A stretch of DNA of 64,000 bases from Sugiyamaella lignohabitans. Its lineage: Eukaryota; Ascomycota; Dipodascomycetes; Dipodascales; Trichomonascaceae. Under the pieces are notes generated by a model, which saw only the letters and a list, made by a program, of their open reading frames with translations, was not told where the DNA came from and did not search any database. The position numbers and the translations under genes are program-made. The stretch spans positions 5,456,001-5,520,000 of the forward strand of contig NC_031672.1 of the NCBI RefSeq assembly GCF_001640025.1, read 5' to 3'. Positions within the stretch are counted from its first letter, which is position 1. Every line of letters begins with the position of its first letter. Shown piece after piece: positions 32,102-42,220 of the stretch.

Positions 32102-32368
32102 ATGAGTATTCAGAAAGAAGATTTGAGTCGGAATATATATCGACTGAGAAGAATCTGTAGCGAGTTGACTGAGGAACTTGAGGGGATGAGACAAAGACAT
32201 GGTACGTTTCATCTTACAACCAAAATATAGCTATAATAACTAACTAATCCAGGACCAGAACAAAGTAGGAGTGTTCGTTCTCGTATTCTTAGAGACTTAG
32301 ATAGTAGCTATGCTAAGCTGAGAATCCTGGAAGAAGAACTGGTATATCTCAATACAGTATTAAAATAA
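32102..32368 (+). CDS. Array microprotein 5 (71 residues, helical hairpin)
   Basis: Exons 32102-32201 and 32253-32368, phase 1, 51-base intron (GTACGT donor, AACTAAC branch, CCAG acceptor). Exon 1: MSIQKEDLSRNIYRLR and RICSELTEELEGMRQRH; junction Gly; exon 2: PEQSRSVRSRILRDLD then SSYAKLRILEEELVYLN. A TATAAGAG at 32029-32036 is 66 bp upstream. It shares the LRILE.EL block with protein 2 (IRILEKELL), the clearest pairwise similarity in the array. It converges on the INP2-like gene with a 148 bp gap. Function unknown. Confidence 0.7.
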
Positions 32369-32516
32369 GGCTATGATTGCCAACTAGCCAGGAAGGACAG
32401 AATATAAATTTTTTATTACATCCGAAAGTTAATATTTTTAAAATAGCATAACAAAAAATAATCATAAAGAAAATAAACTGGTCATTCAAGTCGTAAATTA
32501 AAAATGCAATTGTGAT

Positions 32517-34622
32517 CTACTGGTTAGAGTGGGCTTTTCGTTGGTCCAGTACACTTCCTAGTTCCAACACAAAGTTATCTCGCTGTGCCCTTACAGATTT
32601 CCTTTCAGCTTCAAGTTCTCTTTGCTGTCTCATGAGACTAAGCCTTGCTTGTCGAGGTAGTTGAGAGAATACTCTCTTAGTACCCTCGTTTCCCACTATA
32701 CCTTCAAGAATTGTCATGGAAGAGGTAGAAGTACTGCGAGAACTGGGACCGGTATCTCGTATAGGCCCATAACTCTGACGGACAGATTCGTCCATAGAAG
32801 TGCTACTGGAATTGTCATCAAAATCTGACAACTTAGGTTCATGCCCAAAAAGCCCACTTTCTAAAGACTGGTCTTCAATTAAAGTTGCCTCTGTGCACGT
32901 ACTAGCATTTTGCAGATGTTTTCGTTTGAAGGTAGACATCGCATTTGAATCACCTGCTGCTAAAGATGCTTTCCAGGTTGATAGTAGACCATTAATCTCT
33001 TCACCCATCTGCTCATAATTAAGGTCAAAATTTTCTGTCTCTTCTGACAGAAAATGAAGTCTCGCCTGTATATGCTGAAGCGAGGCCGTCAATGCATTTA
33101 GCTTACTAACTCTTGAAAGAACTTTGGGATCCAGAAACGCGTCAGACGAATTGTTTTCGACTATTGGTAATAGATTATTTCTGGAAATCGTAGTGGATAG
33201 CCTCATCATGAGACCAGAACATGATTCAACGTGATCGACAATTTTGCCCCACTTACCAAGCTCTTGTCTTGTGCACTCTCCTGATGCAGAGGCAGATATT
33301 AAGCAGCATATAAAAGCTCTTCTAAGGAAATGTAAGCGCTTGAATTCGTTGCGGAGAAATTTAAGGGACACATTTCCGCCATTGGATCCATAGTAAACTT
33401 CTTTAGCTAGTGATCCCCAACCTGTAGTATTGGTAAAACCAACGAAATCATCATTCATGACAAACGAAAACTCCTGCTGGGGGCCTTGCAGTTCATAGAT
33501 ATCAAAATACCGCTGCAGATCAAGCTCTGAACAGCAGCCCAAGCATTCCTTAATAGCATCTAGGTACGCTGTGATGGCCAGGTATAGACTTGAGGAAACA
33601 GCCGACCGCAGCGACTTGGCAGTTCTCATCTGCTTGATATTATCTTTCGCCATTAATCTGGATCCAGGAATACGACTGCCAATTACTGAAGCATCGGCCA
33701 GACTGGGCTGGTATCCCATACTAAGCAGATCAACTTCTTGGATGAGAGATAGGCATTTTGAGACAGCCACGTCAAACGATAGATTGTTTTCGACGAAGTG
33801 AGATGCATAGGCGATAGTCTTAGCACGCAACATTCGGAGTGCCCTCCTTCGAGAATGCCCAAAAAGGAATAAGAAGGTGCACAGTATCACAATAAGCCCA
33901 CATGTACACCTATAATATGTAGCCGAGTTATTTCCGTCTTTGGGGTCATGTCGTAATTGCTTCGCTTTTTTCATCTGCCAAGACAGTAGAGTAACAATTA
34001 CCACTATACAGCCACCCCCACCGGACCAGTATTTTCTCTGCATCTTAAGCGTCTCCCATGGGCCATGATCTCCAAATAAAATGTTTTGCTTTCTTAATTT
34101 TTGTCGAGTCACAGGGTCTATATTGTGATTAGCTACCATGGACGTGGTTGTAGACTCCAACAATTGTGAGCTAATGAGAATATATCTGAATCTTTCCAGG
34201 AATTTCGTATTCTCAATACCATTCAGTTGTGGTTTCAAAGCATTACGGATAATCTCAAAAAACTTTTGCTTGCGTACTTGAGGTAGTGACATACCACCCG
34301 CACTTAGTGATAATGGAAATGGAATAGAAGCAGCTGCTATAATTCGTCCGCGCATTATTGATTCTTCTTTGGTATCAAAGCGTGAGCTTTGATCTTTATC
34401 ATCATCATCGCTTTGATAGAAATCATTATCGTTAAGAATTGCCTGTTTAGCGTCGCCAAATCCTGCATCTCCAATAATGCTCTGTCTAGCGCTTGAACCG
34501 TCGTCTATTCCCCAGTCGGACATTCCTGCATCGCTTAAATAATCTCCTAGAGGAGTTCCATGAAACACATCTGGGCTGCCAGTTAGGTCAGATTCATCTG
34601 CAGTTTCCAAATCCATGTTCAT
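32517..34622 (-). CDS. INP2: Vezatin/INP2-like peroxisome inheritance protein
   Basis: 701 residues from the ATG at 34622 (MNMDLETADESD); no ATG lies further upstream before the stop. An acidic N-terminal region precedes FFEIIRNALKPQLNG and FLERFRYILISSQLL. Two close hydrophobic spans follow (GGGGCIVVIVTLLSW near 200, LIVILCTFLFLFGH near 240), then RRALRMLRAKTIAYASHFVENN and LSLIQEVDLLSMGYQPS. That block is the myosin-binding vezatin/Inp2 signature. Inp2 links peroxisomes to the class V myosin Myo2 for bud-directed transport. The C-terminal half is helical and Ser-rich and ends in a coiled segment (MRQQRELEAERKSVRAQRDN). Length agrees with yeast Inp2 (705). Confidence 0.82.
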   Translation of the reverse strand: MNMDLETADESDLTGSPDVFHGTPLGDYLSDAGMSDWGIDDGSSARQSIIGDAGFGDAKQAILNDNDFYQSDDDDKDQSSRFDTKEESIMRGRIIAAASIPFPLSLSAGGMSLPQVRKQKFFEIIRNALKPQLNGIENTKFLERFRYILISSQLLESTTTSMVANHNIDPVTRQKLRKQNILFGDHGPWETLKMQRKYWSGGGGCIVVIVTLLSWQMKKAKQLRHDPKDGNNSATYYRCTCGLIVILCTFLFLFGHSRRRALRMLRAKTIAYASHFVENNLSFDVAVSKCLSLIQEVDLLSMGYQPSLADASVIGSRIPGSRLMAKDNIKQMRTAKSLRSAVSSSLYLAITAYLDAIKECLGCCSELDLQRYFDIYELQGPQQEFSFVMNDDFVGFTNTTGWGSLAKEVYYGSNGGNVSLKFLRNEFKRLHFLRRAFICCLISASASGECTRQELGKWGKIVDHVESCSGLMMRLSTTISRNNLLPIVENNSSDAFLDPKVLSRVSKLNALTASLQHIQARLHFLSEETENFDLNYEQMGEEINGLLSTWKASLAAGDSNAMSTFKRKHLQNASTCTEATLIEDQSLESGLFGHEPKLSDFDDNSSSTSMDESVRQSYGPIRDTGPSSRSTSTSSMTILEGIVGNEGTKRVFSQLPRQARLSLMRQQRELEAERKSVRAQRDNFVLELGSVLDQRKAHSNQ

Positions 34623-35530
34623 GCTCGTTTTTTGAGAAGCAATTTGAGATCTCCGCAAGATACGGGCAAGCACAGAAGCGAATCAAAAAGGTCAAAAATC
34701 TTTGACATAAGCTGAGAATAAATGTTCAAAAGTGTGTAGTCGAAATTTCGTTCAAAATCCAGGTGGGTATGCTAGCTGCTGTACATTCGCTGACAATATT
34801 GCCGCCTCTTCTTCTTATAAATGAATGTATGGGGTGAGAAAGAAAAAGGCAAGTCGGGTCCAATTGCAAAAGCTAAAGCAGCCAAACAGACGATATACAG
34901 TCAGTTTATTCAAGTGGTTAGTAAACTTTAGGCGGATGAAACTCTAAAACAAAATGCCAACCACCTAATTTTATGTGCACAAAGTAAAGAGACCTTGTAA
35001 ATTGTCCTAATACCACAAGTGCTGGAAACCGTATACCCAATTCTAGAAACCAAGTGTATTCCGACTGGAAGGAATACCTCCCTATTTAATTATCGGCTAA
35101 GTATTCAAAATATACTCTGCAGGTTAGGGCGGGGAAAGTTACCGAATGTAAGTGTTATCGTGAACGGCTGTGCATACCAAGAAGTAAACAGAAAAACACG
35201 AGAGTAGCCGAGGCAGATGCAAGTTAGACGCAGGGTCTGTTTTGCATGCTAATTCCCATTATCTGAAAAACGTTAATAGAGCATGGCAAAACTACCGCTG
35301 GGTAACAAAAAATTCAATGGATAAATAGAGAATAATCATTTAACAATATATTACAAAATAGATATAGAGAAGATACAGATACAATTGGTTAACAAACAAC
35401 AATTAAAAATAGTTAGTTACCTTGAGGGAGTCGAAAGGAGGGCCTAATAAATACGAAAAAATGGAACAAAATAAATATGCTTGAAAACTGATGTCTCTTT
35501 TTCTTTGCCTTATAAAATTTTTTTTCTTTG
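34623..35530. other. Intergenic region between INP2-like promoter and FLO8-like 3' end
   Basis: About 900 bp, AT-rich near FLO8. No gene recognised; presumably INP2 promoter plus a long FLO8-like 3' UTR. Confidence 0.3.
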
Positions 35531-38500
35531 TCAACCGTCTGTATTTAAAAATGATTCAAAGTCGAAATCAATGTCTCCTAATTCACCTTCTGTACCAGTA
35601 GTAAACTCGTTGAAGAAGGAAGGCTCACCATCTCCGTAGTCTCCTCCTACACCACTAGTGGGGTCATCAGCAGACCCTTCTGATTTGCCTGGTTGACTAC
35701 CCATTGAGAAATTAGCTGCCATTGATAGTAATGAAGTGTTGTTCCCTGAAGAACTATCGTTTGAATTGTTATTACTACCCTTGTTTCCTGCTGCAGGGGC
35801 CTTACCGTTGGCAACAACTGCGGCATTCGTACCATTATTATTAGCAGCATTAGAAGCGTTGCCAGCTCCCAACCCAAATGCATTTGGTGGATTGTGGGGC
35901 GTAATTGGAGTTGTCGGCGTTGGTGGTTCTGAAGTTATTGGAGTCGCAGGTGCTCCAGCGCCTCCAGTTCCCTTCTTACCGGTGACCTTCTTACGATTAT
36001 TAACAGGCTCCTTCTTTCCCTTGACTATCGATTTAGCAGTGGCATTTGCCTGAGTAGGTGTAGGGGGGTTAATAAGGTTGGGAGATGAAGGTTGCGTTCG
36101 ATTACCAACGGCGTTGACGATACCTTGAGGTGGTGGCATTCGTTGTGATGGGTTATTGTTATTGTTAGAATTGCTATTGGTAGAATTGTTTTCTGCTCCA
36201 TTGCCCTGTTGTCCAGATTGCCATGAGACTTGACCAGGTCCAGATATGCTTCCTCTTGGACCCTGTTGCGGCTGCTGTTGTTGTTGTTGTTGTTGTTGTG
36301 ACTGTTGAGCCTGGGGCATATTGGGATGGCCGCCTGGCATGGCCCACGGTCTCATCATAGGACCGTTGATCTCACCAACCATGACATTGAAATCAATGGG
36401 TATATTACCATTGAAATTAGCCTGTCCATTATTGCTACCATTGCTATTATTATTGTTATTGACTGCAGGGCGGTTGGCAATATTTGGTGAAGACCTAGCA
36501 ACATCAGTCAAAGGCGATACGGGGGCCACCGTCTGATTAGCAAGTCGTGGCGTGGTAGTATTACGACGAGCCAGTTCGGGAGCAGACGACGGAGCTCCAG
36601 CATTACCAGCAGGTGGGGATGCTGACGTGCCCATCCTATTCATTCCAGCCATGTTCTGTCCCTGGGCCTGCTGTTGCTGCTTTTGAAACTGTGGTGTAGC
36701 ACCTGATGTCGACAAAGTTCTCTGAGGCCCCGGCTGACCCTCACCAGGCTTTCCATCTTGTTGCTCTTGCTTGGCTACCAATAGTCGCTTCTTGTTCTGC
36801 TGCTCTAATAACATTAATTGCATTTGATAATCTTGCAGAGCACTGGCATTTCCACCAGCGGGATGGTTACCAGGCCCGGTGCCGGGAACAGCACCACCAC
36901 CTGGTTGTCCATTTGCATTTAGACCACCTGGTGGCTGTTGGCCTGGGGGACCACCACTACCTACTGCACCATTATTATATCCATCGACTTGGAACATAAG
37001 TTGTTGATTATCATCCTGATGTTGCTGCATTGGTGAGCCCGCACCACCAGCTCCTGAATTTGGACCACTGCTACCGCCATTCGGGTTCAACTTACCAGCT
37101 TGAGCAGCATTCATCATTGCCCGTTGTTGACTACCCACCATAGCATTGTACTGTTGGAATTGTTGTGGTAAGGGCTGACCTTGGGCTTGAGCTTGAGCAG
37201 CGGCTTGGGCTTGCTGCACCTTCAACTGCTGCATCATTTGAGCACTAAAAACAGCATTACCATCGGGGCCAGTAACTCCAGCACCAGGCATCAACATCAT
37301 TTGTTGTTGCTGTTGCTGTTGTTGCTGCTGCTGAAGATTCACCTGTCCGTCAGCACTCATGGGTCGGTTAGCAAATTCTCCATCTGGGGATAATCTCTGT
37401 CGCTTAACGGGAGACGAGGCTTGAGGAGTAGGCGAATGAGAGCGAATAGCATCTTCAGTGATTGAATCTCTCTGTCCGCCTAGTCTCTGCTGTCGTGCTG
37501 CTACCGCAGCAGCGGCAGCTTGCTGCTGTTGGGCAGACAGTTGCTGGTGATGTTGTTGTTGTTGAGCTACATTAGCAGCTGCTGCAGCTGCTGCTTGTTG
37601 TTGCTGCTGGGCCTGTGCTTGAGCCTGGGCCTGTGCTTGTTGCTGAACATACATTTGCTGCTGTTGTTTCAAGATATGAGCCTGCAGTTGCTGGTTTACA
37701 TTAGCTGGCATCATTCCTGACGGCACCCTTCGGTTATTTGGCAGACCAGCGGCTTGCCGTGCAAGTTGGTTTCGCTTCTCAGCTTCAGTCATATTGTCAG
37801 GCAAATGTGCACCAGCAGCTCCTAATAACGGGCCACCACCAGCTATTCCAGCACCAGGAACACCTTGCTTGAACCTAGCATTCATTAAAGCTTGAGCTTG
37901 TGCTTGGTTTTGAGGATAGCCTATGATTCCACCAGGGATAATCTGACCATGTGCATTCACCATTCCAGCTGCCATCGCGTTCTGCTGCAACTGTGCAGCC
38001 CTCGCGGCTTGTTCCTGTCTCAATCTCATAGTACCTTGGATATACTGTTGAGCAGCGGGACTGCCTCCACCCTTGGCACCTCGTGCGCTATACATGTCCC
38101 AGAATAAAACCCACCATTCGTACAAGAATCCTTGTGGAGCATCTATAGGAGGTACGCGTGAGTGGAGTTCTTCGTCGTCTTTTTTGCGGTCTGTACTGTT
38201 AGTTTCATATATATAGAGAGCGATGCTTTGAAGACTGTAAAACTTCTTTGGGAAGAAAAGGCCCTGTTGCGATGTGACTTCGTGTGTAACGTCTTACTCC
38301 TAGAATTAAGAAGCCAAGTATAATTTAAAATCCTAAACGTGTCTTGCTAAGAAACTTACCGTCAGGATTTCCCTTCAAATCCGAATCGTTTCGTTGGCCC
38401 ATTGAGGGTGACCTTTCTCCAAGACCATTCATTCGGTCATTGGTATTTGGCGTCGAGGTACGTGATCCGTTCGATCTACCGAATTCGGCTTCACGGTTAA

Positions 38501-38687
38501 ACGAACGAGCTGATTCTACCAAATTGTGCTTGACCAAATAATCATAGATATAGAGATTTAATAATTCCTTGTCATTAGCCTTAGGAAGCTGTCCATTACC
38601 AGCCATTGGTGTAGTACCATAGGGGCCCATAACTCCGTGATGGGGTTGTGAAGGACCGTGTGGGGCTTGTTGAGTCTCTATATTCAT
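35531..38687 (-). CDS. FLO8: FLO8-like transcriptional activator (LisH, poly-Q), two exons
   Basis: Exons 38687-38360 and 38190-35531 (minus), joined over a 169-base intron (GTAAGT donor, ACTAAC branch, TACAG acceptor), 995 residues. Exon 1 carries a LisH motif (KELLNLYIYDYLVKHNLVESARSF, residues about 38-62). Across the junction the frame gives KKDDEELHSRVPPIDAPQG and FLYEWWVLFWDMYSARG, the block typical of Flo8/Som1/SSDP-type proteins. The remainder is low complexity: long CAG/CAA-encoded glutamine runs, alternating Ala-Gln, Gly/Asn-rich segments and an acidic C-terminus (FNEF..GELGDIDFDFESFLN) that may be an activation domain. Flo8-type factors act below cAMP-PKA in adhesion and filamentous growth. 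The CTG/CAG-rich opposite strand explains several antisense open frames. Confidence 0.85.
36272..36304 (-). repeat. Poly-glutamine CAA/CAG tract in the FLO8-like gene
   Basis: A run of CAA triplets on the coding strand encoding consecutive glutamines; a second, mixed CAA/CAG tract lies at about 37300-37335. Such tracts are prone to length change. Confidence 0.8.
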
Positions 38688-41600
38688 GCTGGCAATTCGA
38701 CAAGGTCAGTCAACCAGTATATAACCGGTGTCCGAAGGAGATTTCCTCTTTTTAGATAGTATTAGTTAATTTTTTTTTCCTTTGATAGTTTCTGGCTGTC
38801 ACGCAGAGAAAATGTTCGTGAGCCTAAACCAATAAAATATAAAGTCAGCAGTGAAACGAAATACAAATGTTTAATGTCAAGAGTGTCGAGAATACGAATA
38901 GTTTTTACGAGGAAAGGGAACAGTTAACTTTTTAATCACCTCCTCTCACAAGCCAGTAACTTAAGATCTAGTAAGTATCTCTTGGAAAACTAGTCCTAGT
39001 CCTCACTTCGAAATCTATTTGAATACTATAGCCTGACTGTTGAATTCTTTGTTGTCTTTATGCTACAGTCGCCCTTTATAACACAGAACACACCCTCCTA
39101 TTCCAGTAGCTGGCTCAGTCCAACTGTTGACCGATTCCGGTTTTTTCTACTTCAAAACTAGCAGCCTGTCTTGAAAGCAAAAAATAATCAAAGCCCGCGA
39201 TCAGTAACCCGCAGGAATACACCAAACTCAAAAAACCTGCGATTTCAGAAGTACTGAAATATCTGCTTCAGTTCGCAACTCAAAAGTGGTGGTCCAGTCG
39301 GTCTCTCGTGTTTAAAGTAATGTTAACCCGTTCAAGCTGCACCAGCTGCGGATGCGGTCTCCAAACCGGGCTAGGGGACAGGCAGGTTTGGTGGGAGTTG
39401 GCAGTGGTGGTTGGGCTATGATGCATTTTGTTCTGGCTGGGCTGCTGCCGCGCAGCCGCTGCTGTTGCTCTTTCCCTTGAGAGAAGTGGGGCTACTCGCT
39501 ACCGAACAGACTCGAAGTAGTTGGCTCGTGTACTTTAGACAGGACAGACCTGAGACATCTGAGGGCCGTGGCTGCTTCTTCATTATATAACTCTATACCT
39601 CTATCAGTCTATCTATATAAGTTAACCAAATAGCATGGATTAGGCATCTTGGACAAGCTTTTTTGATTATAAAAGGGATCACCGGCTTGAGCCCGATGTC
39701 ATTATGAATTTGGCCCTGCTGGCTAGGCGTGCTGGCTTTCGGTCTGAACGATCAACTGTTTGGCGGCCCTGAAATTTAGAAGCCTTCCTCTCCCCGCCGG
39801 TCCCCTCATCTCCTGGACCTCAATTTACTCTTTGAACATGAGTCCGGGTAAGTGCAGAAACGCACGTCACCCTGAGCCCTGCATCTGTTAACGCCGGGTG
39901 AGGTACCCTTAGTTGAACGTGCTTGCATTTTTCCGTCCCGCTGAAAAACATAAAACCGGTGAAACTTTCATTCATTTATCTACAATATACCCGGCTTACT
40001 CGGTGAGAGCACAAGTCCGGTCTCATTATTAATAGGATGTGGGTGCTTATCATACATATCACAGAGTAAACTTCGGGGTAAGATATCAAACCAGTTTTGT
40101 CTTGCGAGCAAAGAACAGGGGTGAGGGTTGGGGAACTTGGTGCCCTGCCTGCCGATATCGGAGACAGCCTGAACTTTGTCAACCTTAGTGATTCCACTAA
40201 AAAAGACACCCTCAGAATTTGGAATTGGCCCATCAAACTTTAATAGCGAAGATATCCAAGAACATGTTGACCTGAGCGTAGAAATATTTAGCTATATCTA
40301 TAGGTGAATCTAGATTGAAGTATGATAAAATCTGAGCGTTTTTTCAATTGTAGTGGTAACTGTGCACCAAAGCTTATCTCACTGCAATCTTCGGTCTAAC
40401 CGAAAAGGGCCTTTGTTGGTGTAGGTCAAAGATGCGGGGGAATCAATCAGCCCTGCGAAACAAATATAGAGTGTTCCACTACCACTTTTATTATCCCGGT
40501 CTTTTGTCTCGATCTTGGATCACCAACAGATTATTGTCGGTACTGTCATACCTATAATAGTCAGTGAGATCAAGTTCGCTCTTCCTCGCTATTCCTGTTT
40601 CCTGAATGTTAGTAGCCGGCGGGCCTTGGCGTACTCAGATAGTGTTGATGTTGGCACATGTCAGCTGGACGAGATCTTTCGAACTCAAAGAGACGGAAAC
40701 TGATTCTGACACCGTTAACCAAAATGTATAAACAAATCTCGAATTGTGTCATAGATTGCCTGCCGAGTCGAAGAACGAGATGATCCACCGTTCATTCTAC
40801 AAGTCAAGGAAGCTACAGGTCAAACAAAGAGAGTCTAACCCGATAATCACTGCCACCATGACCTCGTGCCTAGAGAAAATTATATAGAATAAGCCGGAGA
40901 GTAAAATATATGGTATTTTCCAACACCCGTCGCGGTTGAATGTACTAAACGGCTTATCATGCATGTGCATTGTGATCGACGCCATACGAAGGAGGTTTGG
41001 CGAAGGGGCTACGAGCTCCGGTCCCATGATTGAAAAACAAAGATCGCATATTGAGTAGTCTTAACTGGAACGATAAGTAAAGGAACCAATTCGGTCTGTA
41101 CAAGTTATACATAGGTATTTGAGGGCTGATCATGGTATGATCGGATACAAAAAATGTTTCAGCCCCAGTGCCCAGCGGCGTTAAGACATGCACACCACGG
41201 TGTCAAATTTTGTTGGCTACCCCACCTGCTGTATAGGGCTGGGTCTATTTTAACTCACCGCGCATTGTGACATCCGCCTATCGTTTGCGTCTGTCTATCT
41301 TCGTATAAATAAGCAGCTTGACCATTAAAATAGCCAACTTTGGTCTGACTGTTCATGCTATGAATTGTAGAAGAGACAAACTGTAGAGAAACTATAACAA
41401 ATGTATGTTCGATCTAAACAGACTGATTCATCAGCAGCTACATAACGAATCTAGTAATTAAAGATATGCCGAGGATGCCCACCGTTTGCGCATACCAGCT
41501 AGCTGGGCCCCCACGTAGGCGCTTTTCACAAGTAGAACAGGTGCCAATGGCAGTGAAATTGCGGAGGAAAAAAAAAGCAATGTGAGGCAGCTAGCCTTCT

Positions 41601-42220
41601 CTCGCCGGCCAAGTCGGTCATATCAGTTCCTCTCATTTGCCGATATTTTTTAAATGAGTTTTAATAACAAAATAAAAGATTCCTCACTTCGTCCCAAATC
41701 GCTGCCGTACTTTGGGAAATATCGATCACTGCACGCTCATCATCAGTTTTACGTTGGAAGGAACATCAACAGCTAGTACCGATCGTTCGTGCATTTTTAA
41801 GTTTGATTTGTTAGGAATTTTCTGATAGAATCTCTTTTTTTTTACGGCTACTATTGGACTGGTATATTTCCATTGGAAATTCCTCGCTACTTTACCATAA
41901 ATTTCATCTTCGTTTGAAACCCCTAACCTCTGCTCTAATCGTGAAGTTAGAACACAATCTGATTGTAGCTGCTTGCATATATAAAACTACGGCACAGATC
42001 TGGGCTGCTGAAAAAGATAAAAAATCATTTACACCCGATCATTTTTAAAGTCCTGTTTGATTTATTTACTTTGTCGATACTGGTTTCGGTGTTGAAGTGG
42101 ACACTAGGATTACAGAATATAAAGGCTAGAATCCAAGAAACAGTATTCTTACTCAGTAGGCTATTTACACTAGTAGTGTAGTATCTCGATATAATTGGTA
42201 CCACTAGGAAACCCGAAAGG
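38688..42220. promoter_or_regulatory. 3.5 kb gene-free region between FLO8-like and Zn2Cys6 genes
   Basis: The longest empty stretch in the window. Open frames are short and lack conserved features. Pyrimidine and C-rich patches occur around 39300-39900. A tiny spliced frame at about 39838 (ATG, GTAAGT, GTTAAC, TTAG) encodes only about a dozen residues and is not supported. Long upstream regions are typical of FLO8/MSS11-class and Zn2Cys6 regulators in other yeasts; a non-coding RNA is possible. Confidence 0.35.

Larger units (their letters stand above)
29480..32368 (+). other. Tandem array of five two-exon helical-hairpin microprotein genes
   Basis: Five consecutive plus-strand genes (29480-29765, 30390-30659, 30981-31244, 31657-31924, 32102-32368) fill the interval between QRI1 and the convergent INP2-like gene. 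Encoded lengths are 79, 72, 72, 72 and 71 residues. All have one intron of 45-51 bases in phase 1 near the middle of the gene, splitting two amphipathic, highly charged helices. Spacers between genes are 624, 321, 412 and 177 bp. Sequence identity between members is low, but the plan (R/E-rich helix, short polar hinge, then L/I-heptad helix usually containing a LRR-L..EI or LE.EL-type block) is shared. This fits old tandem duplicates under relaxed or diversifying change. I do not recognise the family. Confidence 0.72.

Noticed and set aside
29480..32368. Considered whether the repeated units could be a CRISPR-like or satellite array
   Set aside because: Units share no nucleotide repeat; the regularity is in gene structure and protein plan, and the host is a eukaryote.
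35736..37720. Several Leu- and Pro-rich plus-strand open frames of 60-105 codons
   Set aside because: They are antisense shadows of Gln, Asn and Gly runs in the FLO8-like gene (CAG read as CTG).
39838..39960. Tiny spliced frame (ATG AGT CCG G then GTAAGT ... TTAACGCC ... TTAG)
   Set aside because: Product would be about 13 residues with no sign of constraint; signals of this quality arise by chance.
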